A stretch of 64,000 bases of DNA from Bacilli bacterium (GCA_018401215.1 JAGYLA010000001.1:1-64000), one strand, 5' to 3'. Positions 9,218 through 20,376 are shown, numbered from the stretch's first letter. Program-made: numbers and translations. The notes: generated from the letters alone by a model not told the origin.

Positions 9218-9747
9218 AGAACCAATTGATTCCAGCAATCACCAATGTCAAAGATTTAGAGTATTTTCTGACGTTGAATCATGACATTTGTGTGGTAATG
9301 TCGATTCACGTTTCCATGCTCAAACGTGTCGTAGAACGACTCAAAGCGCAAACCAAAACCGTTTGGCTCCATTTGGACTTGATTCCAGGCTTATCTTCGG
9401 ATGAACACGGCGCGGAATATGCTATTCAATATTTAAAGGTGGATGGGATTGTTTCGACAAAGACAAGTGCCATCAAAGCAGCAAAGAAAAAAAAGATTAC
9501 AGCGATCTTTCGAATCTTTTTGATTGATTCTGCATCAATGGACAAAAGCTTAGCTCGAGTCGATGAAATCAATCCTGATTATGTGGAGTTTTTACCAGCA
9601 TTAGCTCATCGAATCCTTCCAATCATTCAAGACCGATTGCATGTGCCGGTCATTGGGGGTGGGCTGATTCAAACGCAGTCTGACATTGATGACTGCTATG
9701 CCGAAGGAATGGTTGCTGTGACAGTCAGTAAGACCAACTTGTGGTAG
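9214..9747 (+). CDS. glpP: Glycerol-3-phosphate responsive antiterminator GlpP
   Basis: 177 aa: HLDLIPGLSSDEHGAEYAIQYLKVDGIVSTKTSAIKAAKK..., PVIGGGLI; ATGA overlap with the lipoprotein. Confidence 0.92.
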   Translation: MKNQLIPAITNVKDLEYFLTLNHDICVVMSIHVSMLKRVVERLKAQTKTVWLHLDLIPGLSSDEHGAEYAIQYLKVDGIVSTKTSAIKAAKKKKITAIFRIFLIDSASMDKSLARVDEINPDYVEFLPALAHRILPIIQDRLHVPVIGGGLIQTQSDIDDCYAEGMVAVTVSKTNLW

Positions 9748-9807
9748 CGTTTGCATATTAATGTTGTTTGGTCTATACTGTAAATAAGTTAATACATATC
9801 TGGAGAA

Positions 9808-9855
9808 ACAGAGCGAAGGAACCATGAACATTTAATGGCCTTTGCTCTGTTTTTT
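9808..9855 (+). terminator. Leader terminator, putative GlpP-controlled antitermination site
   Basis: acagagcgaagg / cctttgctctgt 12-bp stem followed by TTTTTT, just upstream of the glpA-like gene and downstream of glpP. Confidence 0.75.
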
Positions 9856-9869
9856 AGTGGGAGAAATCG

Positions 9870-11300
9870 ATGTACGATGTAATTATTATTGGTTCGGGGG
9901 TTGTCGGAGCGTTGCATGCTCGAGAACTTTCAAAGTATCCTCTTTCCATCTTGGTGTTAGAAAAAAATAACGATGTATCAATGGAAGCAACATTGGCGAA
10001 TTCCGCAGTGGTCCATAGTGGACACGATCCCAAACCCGGGTCGTTAAAAGCGAAGTTTAATCTGTTGGGAAACCGGATGTATCGTCAACTATCAAAGGAA
10101 CTTCACGTTCCGCTTTTGGAATGCGGCGGATTGGTTGTTGCTACTAGTCCAGAGGAAGAACAAGTGTTGGATGGGTTGTTCGAGCGCGCTGGAGTGAATG
10201 GCTTGCTTGAGAACGAATACCAAATGTTGACCCGTGAAGAAGCCTTAATACTTGAACCAAACTTATCAGACCAAGTATCAAAAGCAATGAGTTTACCGAC
10301 AACCGCAGTGACGTTTCCTTGGGAAATGGCGATTGCCGGTTTAGAAAATGCGATTAACAATGGGGCTCAATTGTTGATGAATCATGAAGTCACAGACATC
10401 ACACGTAGTGAGCATGGCTTTGTTGTTCATGCTGGTGGAGATGTGTTTGAAGCCAAAGCGATTATCAATTCAGCAGGCGCATATTCAGCCCACATTTCAG
10501 AAATGCTTCATCCGAAGTTTTTTACGATCACACCGCGTCGAGGAGAATATTTTGTCACCGACAACCGCTTTCCCATTGTGCAAACGGTTGTTTATCCTGC
10601 GCCTGGTAAAAAAGGCAAAGGTATCTTAGCAACCCCTATGGTTCACGGAAATACGTTGCTTGGACCAACCTCAAATTTTGTTGATTTTGATGCCCAACAT
10701 CAAACCACGCCAGAAGGATTAAACGAAGTCCGAAATAATATTACGAAAACAATCAAACATGTCCCTTTCGATAAAATCATTCGTTCATTCGCGGGGTCAA
10801 GGCCGACTGCGGATGCAGGAGATTTTATCATTGAGGAAACATCGCCTGGGTTTGTGAATTTGGGTGGGATTGAATCGCCTGGGTTAACAGCGGCTCCCGC
10901 GATTGCTAAGTATGTTGTCGAAGAGCTTGTTATTCCGCGCTTTTCGGTTCTGCCAAAATCTGATTTTGACCCGATTCGAAAAAAACGCGTCAAAATGCAT
11001 GAACTAACCATCAATGAACGCAATGAACACATCAAAGATAACGCCAAATACGGCCACATTGTTTGTCGCTGTGAAACCGTGACCGAAGCGGATTTAGATG
11101 CGATTCATCGCCCGGTTAGGGCACGTTCCCATGGTAGGGACCAAACTGCGTACCGAGCGGGTGCCGGGCGTTGTCAAGGAGCATTTTGTTCGCTTGAAGT
11201 GTTAAAGATTTTATCAAGAGAATTGAACATTGACCCAATCGATGTGGAATACAAACCAAGGTCGTTTGTCTTAGCAGCAAAAACGAAGGGGGCACAATGA
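9870..11300 (+). CDS. glpA: FAD-dependent glycerol-3-phosphate dehydrogenase/oxidoreductase, GlpA-like with C-terminal BFD-type 2Fe-2S domain
   Basis: GSGVVGALHARELSKY Rossmann motif; HIVCRCETVTEADLDAIHRPV..GRCQGAFC; contains a compensated frameshift near 11115-11160. Confidence 0.85.
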   Translation: MYDVIIIGSGVVGALHARELSKYPLSILVLEKNNDVSMEATLANSAVVHSGHDPKPGSLKAKFNLLGNRMYRQLSKELHVPLLECGGLVVATSPEEEQVLDGLFERAGVNGLLENEYQMLTREEALILEPNLSDQVSKAMSLPTTAVTFPWEMAIAGLENAINNGAQLLMNHEVTDITRSEHGFVVHAGGDVFEAKAIINSAGAYSAHISEMLHPKFFTITPRRGEYFVTDNRFPIVQTVVYPAPGKKGKGILATPMVHGNTLLGPTSNFVDFDAQHQTTPEGLNEVRNNITKTIKHVPFDKIIRSFAGSRPTADAGDFIIEETSPGFVNLGGIESPGLTAAPAIAKYVVEELVIPRFSVLPKSDFDPIRKKRVKMHELTINERNEHIKDNAKYGHIVCRCETVTEADLDAIHRPVRARSHGRDQTAYRAGAGRCQGAFCSLEVLKILSRELNIDPIDVEYKPRSFVLAAKTKGAQ

Positions 11301-12544
11301 AACACTATGATTTGATTGTGATTGGCGCTGGGGTGCCGGCATTGCGGCTGCCTTAAAAGCGTATGAGGCTGGAGTCTCATCCATTTTTAGTGCTTGAAAA
11401 GGACAAAGAAATGGGTGGCATTTTACAACAGTGTATTCACTCAGGATTTGGCGTCGAAATGTTCAAAGAAGATTTGACTGGCCCTGAATATGCCGAACGT
11501 TATATTGAAAAAATGCAATTAGCAGGACTTGAATTTCGCACCAATTCACTTGTCACGGAACTTCATGAAGACCGCACGCTGGTGTATACCAATCCGATTG
11601 AAGGGTATGTCGAAGTGCAAGGCAAAGCAGTTATATTAACCATGGGTTGTTTTGAACGAACCCCTGGGCAAATTAATTTATATGGGGATCGTCCAGCTGG
11701 AATCATGACCGCTGGGACTGCACAAAGTTTTTTAAACAAAGATGGGTTTTTGGTTGGGAAACGAGTCTTTATTCTGGGCTCGGGTGATATTGGTTTGATT
11801 ATGGCGCGGCGCATGACTCTAGAAGGGGCTGAAGTTCTAGGGGTTGCTGAGTTGAATCCATATTCAAGTGGCCTCGCCAGAAACATTGTTCAGTGCTTGG
11901 ATGATTTTGACATTCCTTTGTATTTATCGCATACCGTGATTCAAGTCATTGGCTCATCACGGCTAGAGTCCATTATCATCGCTGAGGTTGACGAACAAAA
12001 ACAACCAATTCCAGGGACCGAAAAAACATTTGAGGTGGATACCTTATTGCTCTCTGTTGGATTGATTCCGGATCGTCATTTGACCGCGCAAGCAGGAATC
12101 AAATTGCATCCACGTACAGGTGGTCCGATTGTCAACAATCGCTATGAAACCAATGTTCCAGGCATCTTTGCAGCTGGGAATGGATTGCATGTTCATGACT
12201 TGGTTGATTGGGTGTCGTTAGAGGGCGAACGAGCGGGTGAGAGTGCAGCACGGTATGTTCAAGGAGAGTTGACCGATGCGGAGTTGATTTCAACGGAACC
12301 GGGGAACGGAATTATTTATGTCGTTCCACATTACGTATTGAAACAAGTGGATGAAGATGTCCGGTTTTATTTTCGGGTCGATAACGTATACAAAAACGTC
12401 AAGGTCAATATTTACAAGGACGACGAGTTACTAAAATCACTCAAAAAGAATGTGATGGTTCCTGCGGAAATGGAAATGATCAAAGTCGCAAATCAAGATA
12501 TATTGGATGCAAGTCGTGTACGAATTGAGGTAGAAGTCTTATGA
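11297..12544 (+). CDS. Pyridine nucleotide-disulphide-type FAD oxidoreductase of the glp cluster, frameshifted at 5' end
   Basis: MKHYDLIVIGAG..AGIAAALKAYEAGVSS..LVLEKDKEMGGILQQCIHSGFG recovered by combining frames; intact ORF from 11363. Confidence 0.8.
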
Positions 12545-12894
12545 TCAAGGAAATGGTTTGTGTGGTTTGTCCCGTCAGTTGCCGAATGAAGGTTGATGTG
12601 AATGCCGCAGGTGATATTTTTGTCTCGGGAAATAAATGCAAACGGGGAGTGGTTTATGCTGAGAAAGAACTGACCAATCCAACGCGTAACGTATCCACCA
12701 CTGTTCGGATAGAACAAGGAGTTCATTCGCGTTTGCCTGTGAAATCAGATGTTGAAGTGCCGAAGGCATTGGTCCTAGATCTTGTCAAAGCATTGGATAA
12801 TGTATTGGTAACTGCACCAATTAAAATGGGTAGCGTTGTTGCTGAAAACGTCTTGGATAGTGGAATTAATTTTATTGCCACACGATCGATGTAA
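12541..12894 (+). CDS. DUF1667 domain protein of the glp cluster
   Basis: VCVVCPVSCRMKVDV...GNKCKRGVVYAEKELTNPTRNVSTTVRI. Confidence 0.88.
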   Translation: MIKEMVCVVCPVSCRMKVDVNAAGDIFVSGNKCKRGVVYAEKELTNPTRNVSTTVRIEQGVHSRLPVKSDVEVPKALVLDLVKALDNVLVTAPIKMGSVVAENVLDSGINFIATRSM

Positions 12895-12914
12895 ATAAAT
12901 TTAGTAAATAAAAA

Positions 12915-12943
12915 CGAAAAAGCCTTGAGTTGAGGCTTTTTTT
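12915..12943 (+). terminator. Rho-independent terminator after the glp operon
   Basis: aaaaagcctt gagt tgaggctttttt. Confidence 0.75.
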
Positions 12944-12971
12944 CATGTAATATTTTAAGTTGCAGGCCTTG

Positions 12972-13040
12972 AAGTGCGAGGTTGCTGACACACCAGGGAG
13001 CGTTGCCATTGTCCTGGGTCAGGTTTTCGCATCGAGCTAG
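12972..13040 (+). promoter_or_regulatory. Structured 5' leader of the S10 operon
   Basis: Nested pairing gtgcga...tcgcat, ctgac...gtcag, accagg...cctgggt, followed by gagctagct; resembles the rpsJ leader of Firmicutes. Confidence 0.6.
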
Positions 13041-13070
13041 CTAATCAAGATATTAGTGAAGGGAAGTATT

Positions 13071-13373
13071 ATGGCAAATAAAATACGTATCAAACTTCGT
13101 GCATACGATCACATGGTGATCGACCAATCTGCGATGAAGATTGTAGAAACCGCTAAAAAAACGGGTTCTACGGTAATAGGACCAGTTCCATTACCAACGA
13201 AAAAAGAGGTGTTTACTATTTTGCGTAGTCCGCATGTCAATAAGGACTCTCGTGAACAGTTTGAACGCCGAACTCACAAACGAATGATTGATATTTTGGA
13301 TCCCACTCCGCAAACAATTGATTCGTTGATGCACCTTGACTTACCGTCAGGTGTTGAAATCTTAATTAAGTAG
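13071..13373 (+). CDS. rpsJ: Ribosomal protein S10
   Basis: [33 protein letters not shown]. Confidence 0.97.
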   Translation: MANKIRIKLRAYDHMVIDQSAMKIVETAKKTGSTVIGPVPLPTKKEVFTILRSPHVNKDSREQFERRTHKRMIDILDPTPQTIDSLMHLDLPSGVEILIK

Positions 13374-13384
13374 GAGAGTTAGAC

Positions 13385-14014
13385 ATGGCTAAAGGAATCT
13401 TAGGACAAAAACTCGGTATGACACAAATCTTCAATAGTGAAGGTGTTCTTGTGCCTGTTACCGTAATTGATGTCAATGACAATGTCGTCTTGCAAAAAAA
13501 GAGCGTCACGACCGATGGGTATGATGCAGTCCAGTTGGGATATGGTACAAAACCTGAGAAATCAGCGAACAAACCAGAATTGGGACATTTAAAAGCAAGT
13601 AAATCGGCACCTAAGCGCTTCGTGAAAGAAATACGTCTGGCAGATATGTCGGAGTTTGAGGTTGGTGACGTCGTCCCTGCCACTATTTTCGAAGCCGGAC
13701 AGTATGTGGACGTTCAAGGAACATCCAAAGGAAAAGGGTTCGAAGGAACGATTCGTCGAAATAACCAAACCCGTGGACCAATGTCGCACGGATCACGTTA
13801 TCATCGCCGACCAGGTTCGATGGGTCCTGTTGCACCAAACCGTGTCGCCAAAGGGAAAATTATCGCTGGGCACGAAGGACACAAAACAACAACGCTTCAA
13901 AACTTACAAATTGTTAACGTTGATACGGCTCGTGGCATCATCCTGATCAAAGGAAATGTACCGGGACCTAATAAATCTTTTGTTCGCATTGTTCATGCGA
14001 TCAAAGGCCAGTAG
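13385..14014 (+). CDS. rplC: Ribosomal protein L3
   Basis: [10 protein letters not shown]..., [14 protein letters not shown]. Confidence 0.97.
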   Translation: MAKGILGQKLGMTQIFNSEGVLVPVTVIDVNDNVVLQKKSVTTDGYDAVQLGYGTKPEKSANKPELGHLKASKSAPKRFVKEIRLADMSEFEVGDVVPATIFEAGQYVDVQGTSKGKGFEGTIRRNNQTRGPMSHGSRYHRRPGSMGPVAPNRVAKGKIIAGHEGHKTTTLQNLQIVNVDTARGIILIKGNVPGPNKSFVRIVHAIKGQ

Positions 14015-14032
14015 TCAGAGAGGAGCTTACAA

Positions 14033-14656
14033 ATGCCGAAAGTAGCATTGTTTAATCAAACAGGTAAGAAATTAAAAGACATTACCTTGTCGGATGCTGT
14101 GTTTGGGATTGAACCCAACCACCAAGCCCTCTATGACGTTGTCAAGGCGCAACAAGCCTCGATGCGACAAGGAAGTCAAAAAGCGAAAACCCGTGCTGAA
14201 GTTCGTGGTGGGGGTAGAAAACCATGGCGTCAAAAAGGAACTGGTCGTGCCCGTCAAGGGACGATTCGTGCTCCGCAATGGCGAGGTGGCGGGGTGGTCT
14301 TTGCACCAGTCCCACGTGATTATAGTATTCAAGTGAATAAAAAAGTTCGTCAGTTGGCTCTTCGTAGTGCATATTCTGCGAAGTTGTCTGCCAATGGACT
14401 TCAAGTGGTTGATTCCATTCAACTCGATGAATTCAAAACAAAAGCATTTCTTCAAATCCTTACGGACTTGAAGATGAGCGGACGTACGTTATTCATCTTG
14501 GATGAGTTAAATGAAATGGTCTTTCAATCAGCAAGTAACATACCTGGCGCCAACGTCTTTACTTGGAATCATGCAAGTGTGGTTGATATCTTAAATGCTG
14601 ACCATGTTGTTGTGACCCAAGGAGCGGTTGCTCGTCTTGAGGAGGTACTCGGATGA
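14033..14656 (+). CDS. rplD: Ribosomal protein L4
   Basis: RGGGRKPWRQKGTGRARQGTIRAPQWRGGG. Confidence 0.97.
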   Translation: MPKVALFNQTGKKLKDITLSDAVFGIEPNHQALYDVVKAQQASMRQGSQKAKTRAEVRGGGRKPWRQKGTGRARQGTIRAPQWRGGGVVFAPVPRDYSIQVNKKVRQLALRSAYSAKLSANGLQVVDSIQLDEFKTKAFLQILTDLKMSGRTLFILDELNEMVFQSASNIPGANVFTWNHASVVDILNADHVVVTQGAVARLEEVLG

Positions 14657-14937
14657 AAAGTCCCTATGATATTATTCGACGCCCAATCATTACTGAAAAA
14701 TCATTAAAGCTGGTTGAGTTGGGCAAGTATACCTTCGAAGTTGCTCAAGGCGTAAACCGCGTTGAAGTAAAAAAAGCGATCGCAGAAATCTTCTCGGTGG
14801 ATGTGGTCAAAGTCAATTTGATTAACGGCATTGCAAAACGTCGTCGAGTTGGCAAAAGCGAAGGACTCAAACCGAAAGTGAAGAAGGCAATTGTATCGAT
14901 CAAACCTGGTCAATCGATTGACGTCTTCGAAGTGTAG
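14653..14937 (+). CDS. rplW: Ribosomal protein L23
   Basis: IIRRPIITEKS...KYTFEVAQGVNRVEVKKAI. Confidence 0.96.
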   Translation: MKSPYDIIRRPIITEKSLKLVELGKYTFEVAQGVNRVEVKKAIAEIFSVDVVKVNLINGIAKRRRVGKSEGLKPKVKKAIVSIKPGQSIDVFEV

Positions 14938-14946
14938 GAGAATCTC

Positions 14947-15774
14947 ATGCCAATTAAAAATTATAAACCGACGACCAATGCTCGTCGTGGAATGAGTACG
15001 CTAGACTTTGCGGAACTCACAAAAAGTACTCCCGAAAAAACATTGCTTGCTCCCTTAAAGAAAAATGGGGGACGCAACAATATGGGGCGTCAAACCGTTC
15101 GTCATCAAGGTGGTGGACACAAACGCAAGTATCGTGTCATTGATTTCAAACGTAACAAGGATGGGATTCCTGCGACGGTAAAAGCGATTGAATATGATCC
15201 AAACCGCACATCAAACATCGCATTACTCTATTATGCCGATGGTGCAAAAGCGTATATTCTTGCTCCCAAAGGGTTGGCAGTAGGGACTGTGATTGAATCT
15301 GGTCCTAGTGCCGACATCAAAGTTGGGAACGCATTGCCTTTGATTAACATTCCAGTTGGGACAACAGTTCATAATGTGGAAATGCATCCTGGCTATGGTG
15401 GTCAACTAGCTCGCTCCGCTGGAGCAAGTGTTGAAATCATCGGTCGAGAAGACAAGTACGTTACTGTTCGCTTAAGCAGCGGTGAAGTCCGTCGAATCTT
15501 GAGTACGTGCCGAGCAACCGTAGGGGTTGTCGGAAACGAAGAACACAACTTGGTCAATTATGGTAAAGCCGGACGCAAACGTCACATGGGAATTCGTCCC
15601 ACAGTGCGTGGGTCCGTTATGAACCCGAATGACCACCCCCACGGTGGTGGGGAAGGTCGTGCACCAATTGGTCGTACGCAACCGGTTAGCCCATGGGGCA
15701 AACCTGCACTTGGTAAAAAAACTCGTCGTACACGAAAATCAGATAAATTGATTGTTCGTCGACGCGAATCGTAA
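14947..15774 (+). CDS. rplB: Ribosomal protein L2
   Basis: [43 protein letters not shown]. Confidence 0.98.
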   Translation: MPIKNYKPTTNARRGMSTLDFAELTKSTPEKTLLAPLKKNGGRNNMGRQTVRHQGGGHKRKYRVIDFKRNKDGIPATVKAIEYDPNRTSNIALLYYADGAKAYILAPKGLAVGTVIESGPSADIKVGNALPLINIPVGTTVHNVEMHPGYGGQLARSAGASVEIIGREDKYVTVRLSSGEVRRILSTCRATVGVVGNEEHNLVNYGKAGRKRHMGIRPTVRGSVMNPNDHPHGGGEGRAPIGRTQPVSPWGKPALGKKTRRTRKSDKLIVRRRES

Positions 15775-15783
15775 GGAGGGACA

Positions 15784-16059
15784 ATGGCTCGTTCATTAAA
15801 AAAAGGTCCATTCGCTGACGATCACTTGCTAAAAAAAGTGAAAGTCTTGAATGACGCAAACAAAAAAACAGTAATTCAAACGTGGTCACGTCGCTCGATG
15901 ATTTTTCCAGATTTCGTCGGTCATACGATTGCGGTACATAACGGCAGAGAACATGTTCCTGTTTACATTACCGAAGACATGGTTGGACACAAGCTTGGTG
16001 AATTTGCACCAACAAGAACATATCGTGGTCATGACAAAGACAAAAAGGTAGGCAAATAA
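15784..16059 (+). CDS. rpsS: Ribosomal protein S19
   Basis: [16 protein letters not shown]. Confidence 0.97.
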   Translation: MARSLKKGPFADDHLLKKVKVLNDANKKTVIQTWSRRSMIFPDFVGHTIAVHNGREHVPVYITEDMVGHKLGEFAPTRTYRGHDKDKKVGK

Positions 16060-16060
16060 C

Positions 16061-16396
16061 ATGGAAGTAAGAGCGCAAAAGCGAATGCTTCGTGTTGCCC
16101 CTAGAAAAGCCCGTTTGGTTACGGACTTGGTTCGTGGAAAAGATTGTGGACTTGCAATTTCCATTCTGCGTAACTCGAAAGTCTTTGTTGCCAAAGATGT
16201 GGAGAAGTTGATTCGCAGTGCCATGGCAAATGCCGAACACAATAACGACATGGACATCAATAATTTGTTCATTAGTAAAATTTACGCTGACGAAGGGCCA
16301 ACACTAAAACGTGTTCGCGCCGGATCACGCGGGAGTGCATCAAGAATCAATAAGCGAACTTCGACCATTACGGTCTTTGTCGCAGAGAAAGAATAG
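16061..16396 (+). CDS. rplV: Ribosomal protein L22
   Basis: [43 protein letters not shown]. Confidence 0.97.
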   Translation: MEVRAQKRMLRVAPRKARLVTDLVRGKDCGLAISILRNSKVFVAKDVEKLIRSAMANAEHNNDMDINNLFISKIYADEGPTLKRVRAGSRGSASRINKRTSTITVFVAEKE

Positions 16397-16407
16397 GAGG
16401 GAACAAT

Positions 16408-17058
16408 TTGGGTCAGAAAGTCAGTCCAGTAGGACTACGCGTTGGCGTTTATCGTGATTGGGATACCAAATGGTTCTTTGATCAAAAAGACGTTCCTGAA
16501 GTTCTTCATGAAGATTTATACATTCGTGAGTATCTTGAGAAACGATTCTACAATGCAGCCGTCTCGCGCATCGTCATCGAACGAAAAAGTAAAAATAAAA
16601 TTGACGTGATTTTATATACGGCAAAACCTGGGGTCATTATTGGCCAAGACGGAACGAAGAAGTTGGAAGCAGTTGCGGCGTTAGAAAAACAAACGCAAAA
16701 ATCTGTGATGATCAACATCATCGAAGTCCGTAAACCAGAAATGGATGCAACGCTTGTTGCAAAAAGCATCGCGGAACAATTAGAGAATCGTGCAAGTTTC
16801 CGTCGTGCACAAAAAGTCGCGATTCAACGTGCCATGAAAAACGGTGCACTGGGTGTGAAAACCTTAGTGTCAGGTCGCTTGGGTGGTGCAGAAATGGCTC
16901 GTAGTGAAGGATATTCCGAAGGGAATGTTCCGCTTCACACGTTACGTGCTGATATTGATTATGCTCATGCAGAAGCGATGACAACTTATGGAAAATTAGG
17001 GGTCAAAGTCTGGATTTATAAGGGCGAAATCATTACGAAGAAAACAAAAGGAGAGTAA
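16408..17058 (+). CDS. rpsC: Ribosomal protein S3
   Basis: [23 protein letters not shown] (TTG start). Confidence 0.97.
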   Translation: MGQKVSPVGLRVGVYRDWDTKWFFDQKDVPEVLHEDLYIREYLEKRFYNAAVSRIVIERKSKNKIDVILYTAKPGVIIGQDGTKKLEAVAALEKQTQKSVMINIIEVRKPEMDATLVAKSIAEQLENRASFRRAQKVAIQRAMKNGALGVKTLVSGRLGGAEMARSEGYSEGNVPLHTLRADIDYAHAEAMTTYGKLGVKVWIYKGEIITKKTKGE

Positions 17059-17070
17059 CCGGTTATGTTG

Positions 17071-17493
17071 ATGCCGAAACGAACCAAATATCGTCGTCCT
17101 CATCGTGTTGCTCATGATAAAGGATACGCGAAAGGAAACAAAACGATTCAATTTGGAGAGTACGGATTAATTGCCATCCAATCAGGATGGATTACAAACC
17201 GTCAAATTGAAGCGGCACGTGTAGCGATGACTCGTTACATGAAACGTCAAGGGCAAGTATGGATTAATATTTTCCCGCACTTGGCGAAAACTCAAAAACC
17301 ACTCGAAGTCCGAATGGGGTCTGGAAAAGGATCACCAGAAGGATGGGTGGCGGTTGTCAAACGACAAAAAGTGATGTTTGAAGTCGGTGGTGTTCCCGAA
17401 GAAGTCGCGCGTGAAGCGCTTCGTCTAGCGATGCACAAACTGCCCATCAAATGTAAATTTATTCGTCGTGAAGAAGGAGGTATCGACGCATGA
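17071..17493 (+). CDS. rplP: Ribosomal protein L16
   Basis: [12 protein letters not shown]...[17 protein letters not shown]. Confidence 0.97.
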   Translation: MPKRTKYRRPHRVAHDKGYAKGNKTIQFGEYGLIAIQSGWITNRQIEAARVAMTRYMKRQGQVWINIFPHLAKTQKPLEVRMGSGKGSPEGWVAVVKRQKVMFEVGGVPEEVAREALRLAMHKLPIKCKFIRREEGGIDA

Positions 17494-17690
17494 AAGCAAG
17501 CGAAATTCGTAAACTCGATACTGACTTGTTAGTCAAAGAAATTCAAACCAAGAAAAAAGAACTGTTTGATTTGCGATTCCAAGCTGCAGTCGGTCAATTG
17601 AGCGACACTGCGAAATTGTTATTGCTTAAAAAAGATATCGCAAGAATGTACACGATCATTACAGAACGTGAGAAAGGGATTAACGGATAA
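17490..17690 (+). CDS. rpmC: Ribosomal protein L29
   Basis: [14 protein letters not shown]...[14 protein letters not shown]. Confidence 0.96.
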   Translation: MKASEIRKLDTDLLVKEIQTKKKELFDLRFQAAVGQLSDTAKLLLLKKDIARMYTIITEREKGING

Positions 17691-17692
17691 TT

Positions 17693-17953
17693 ATGGAACG
17701 CAATCAACGTAAGGTATTTGTTGGAACAGTGGTTTCCGACAAAATGGATAAAACAATCACGGTGGCTGTTGAGTCCAAAAGCCGTCATCCCCTATACAAC
17801 AAATTAATCAAATCAGTCAAAAAAGTATCAGCTCATGATGAAGAAAATGTTGCCAAAACTGGTGATGTCGTAAAAATCATGGGGACGCGTCCAACGTCGA
17901 AGACCAAACGGTTTCGTCTCGTTGAGATTGTCAAAGAACACATCGAAATCTAA
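17693..17953 (+). CDS. rpsQ: Ribosomal protein S17
   Basis: [22 protein letters not shown]. Confidence 0.97.
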   Translation: MERNQRKVFVGTVVSDKMDKTITVAVESKSRHPLYNKLIKSVKKVSAHDEENVAKTGDVVKIMGTRPTSKTKRFRLVEIVKEHIEI

Positions 17954-17967
17954 AGGAGGAACCGTCA

Positions 17968-18336
17968 ATGATTCAACAAGAGTCGCGTTTAGTTGTCGCG
18001 GATAACTCCGGAGCTCGTGAAATTCTGACGATCAAAGTATTAGGAGGAACGCGTCGTCGCTATGCCCAAATTGGTGATGTTATCATCGCTACTGTGAAAT
18101 CCGCAACTCCAGGTGGGCAAGTGAAAAAAGGAGAAGTTGTTCGTTGCGTCATCGTGCGCACCAAACATGGACTTCGCCGAACTGATGGCAGTTACATCAA
18201 ATTTGATGACAATGCCGCGGTCGTAATTCGAGATGATAAAACTCCTCGAGGAACAAGGATTTTTGGTCCAGTTGCTCGTGAACTTCGTGATAAACAATTC
18301 ATGAAGATCGTCTCTTTAGCGCCGGAAGTCTTATAG
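17968..18336 (+). CDS. rplN: Ribosomal protein L14
   Basis: [27 protein letters not shown]. Confidence 0.98.
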   Translation: MIQQESRLVVADNSGAREILTIKVLGGTRRRYAQIGDVIIATVKSATPGGQVKKGEVVRCVIVRTKHGLRRTDGSYIKFDDNAAVVIRDDKTPRGTRIFGPVARELRDKQFMKIVSLAPEVL

Positions 18337-18344
18337 GAGGGTCT

Positions 18345-18653
18345 ATGAAACTAAAAAAAGGCGATAATGTGATTGTCTTGAGCGGAAAAGACAAAGGAAA
18401 AACAGGAACGATTACGAAAGTACTCGTAAAAACAAATCAAGTTGTGATTGATGGAGTCAATGTGATGAAACGTCACGAAAAACCAAGTCAACGCAACCAA
18501 GATGGTGGCATTGTCGAATTCAATGCTCCCATTCATGCATCCAATGTTGCTTATTTGGAAGGCAAGAGTGACACCCCAACCAAAATCGGATACAAAACTG
18601 AGAATGACCAAAAAGTTCGCTATGCGAAAAAATCTGGTCAGACGATAGCGTAA
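18345..18653 (+). CDS. rplX: Ribosomal protein L24
   Basis: [23 protein letters not shown]. Confidence 0.97.
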   Translation: MKLKKGDNVIVLSGKDKGKTGTITKVLVKTNQVVIDGVNVMKRHEKPSQRNQDGGIVEFNAPIHASNVAYLEGKSDTPTKIGYKTENDQKVRYAKKSGQTIA

Positions 18654-18662
18654 GGAGGAGAC

Positions 18663-19202
18663 ATGAGCCGATTACTCGAGCGATATCGACAAACCATCAT
18701 GCCTTCATTACTTAGCGAGTTTAAGTATGATTCGGTGATGGAAGTCCCTAAACTAGATAAGATCGTCATCAACATGGGTGTTGGAGATGCGGTCTCAAAT
18801 TCAAAATTACTTGATGATGCGGTGAATGAACTCACCGTCATCGCAGGACAAAAACCAGTAATTACCAAAGCGAAAAAATCAGTCGCGAACTTCAAAGTGC
18901 GTGAAGGCTATCCGATTGGTTGTAAGGTTACGCTACGTGGCGTTAGAATGTATGACTTCTTAGATAAGCTTGTCAGCATTGCACTCCCACGAGTACGTGA
19001 CTTTCGTGGTGTTAGCAAAGACAGTTTTGACGGCCGAGGGAACTATACCCTTGGGGTCAAAGAACAATTGATCTTTAGTGAAGTCGACTATGATCAAGTG
19101 AAAAAAATACGTGGCATGGACATCGTCTTGGTCACAACGGCAACGACCGATGAAGAAGCACAAAGTTTGCTTGCTCATCTGGGCGTGCCGTTTAAGAAGT
19201 AA
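18663..19202 (+). CDS. rplE: Ribosomal protein L5
   Basis: [13 protein letters not shown]...[25 protein letters not shown]. Confidence 0.97.
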   Translation: MSRLLERYRQTIMPSLLSEFKYDSVMEVPKLDKIVINMGVGDAVSNSKLLDDAVNELTVIAGQKPVITKAKKSVANFKVREGYPIGCKVTLRGVRMYDFLDKLVSIALPRVRDFRGVSKDSFDGRGNYTLGVKEQLIFSEVDYDQVKKIRGMDIVLVTTATTDEEAQSLLAHLGVPFKK

Positions 19203-19211
19203 GGAGAACCT

Positions 19212-19397
19212 ATGGCAAAAACATCGTTGAAAGTAAAACAATCCAGACCCGCGAAGTTTTCCACGCAAAGTTACACTCGATGTGTACGTTGTGGACGACC
19301 ACATTCTGTGCTTCGTAAGTTTGGTGTTTGTCGTATTTGCTTTAGAGAACTCGCATACAAAGGCCAACTCCCTGGCGTTCGTAAGGCCAGTTGGTAA
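19212..19397 (+). CDS. rpsZ: Ribosomal protein S14, zinc-binding type
   Basis: [38 protein letters not shown]. Confidence 0.97.
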   Translation: MAKTSLKVKQSRPAKFSTQSYTRCVRCGRPHSVLRKFGVCRICFRELAYKGQLPGVRKASW

Positions 19398-19420
19398 GGT
19401 AGGAGGAACCAGATATGGTG

Positions 19421-19813
19421 ATGACTGATCCGATTGCGGATATGTTAACTCGTATTCGTAATGCCAATCAAATGTACAAAGAAACTGTCGAAATCCCAGC
19501 CTCGAGCGTAAAACGTTCGATTTTGGAAGTGCTAAAAAACGAAGGGTTCATTCGTGACTTCGAATGGATTAGTGATGAAAAACAAGGCATGCTTAAAGTA
19601 GAACTTGCGTATGCCACAAGCAAAGAACGAGTCATTAAAGGGTTGAAACGCATTTCAAAACCTGGGCTACGTGTCTATGCGAATCACGGTGAAATACCGA
19701 AAGTATTAAATGGACTCGGCGTTGCTGTTCTTAGCACCTCTAAAGGGGTGATGACAGGACAACAAGCCCAACGTCAAAAAATTGGTGGCGAAGTAATCGC
19801 CTACATCTGGTAA
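19421..19813 (+). CDS. rpsH: Ribosomal protein S8
   Basis: [38 protein letters not shown]. Confidence 0.97.
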   Translation: MTDPIADMLTRIRNANQMYKETVEIPASSVKRSILEVLKNEGFIRDFEWISDEKQGMLKVELAYATSKERVIKGLKRISKPGLRVYANHGEIPKVLNGLGVAVLSTSKGVMTGQQAQRQKIGGEVIAYIW

Positions 19814-19822
19814 GGAGGAGCT

Positions 19823-20359
19823 ATGAGTCGAATAGGAAAACTACCGATTGAACTTCCTGAAGGTGTAAACGTAACCATCGCCGCTGGCAATCTCGTGACG
19901 GTTGAAGGACCAAAAGGAACATTGAAACGTCAATTCCATGCGTTAATGAACGTAACGATGGATAACCGGATCATTACTGTTTCCCCAAAGGAACAATCCA
20001 ACAAAGCACGTGCATTGTACGGAACAACCCGCGCCGTGTTGAACAACATGGTTGTTGGCGTTAGTTCAGGATTTAGTAAATCATTAACAGTCAAAGGGGT
20101 TGGGTATCGTGCGCAGTTGCAAGGCGATACACTCGTCATTAACGCAGGATATTCGCATCCTGTGCAGTTGAAAATCCCAGAAGGTATTAGTGTTGAAGTC
20201 CCTAAACCGGTAAACATTACCGTTAGTGGCTATGACAAAGAAGTGGTTGGTGAATTTGCGGCAAACATTCGCGCTGTTCGCAAACCAGAACCGTATCTAG
20301 GCAAAGGCATTCGATACGACGATGAAGTAATCCGTCGTAAAGAAGGTAAGACCGCGTAG
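19823..20359 (+). CDS. rplF: Ribosomal protein L6
   Basis: MSRIGKLPIELPEGV; PEPYLGKGIRYDDEVIRRKEGKTA. Confidence 0.97.
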   Translation: MSRIGKLPIELPEGVNVTIAAGNLVTVEGPKGTLKRQFHALMNVTMDNRIITVSPKEQSNKARALYGTTRAVLNNMVVGVSSGFSKSLTVKGVGYRAQLQGDTLVINAGYSHPVQLKIPEGISVEVPKPVNITVSGYDKEVVGEFAANIRAVRKPEPYLGKGIRYDDEVIRRKEGKTA

Positions 20360-20376
20360 GAAAGGAGTAGACGTCT

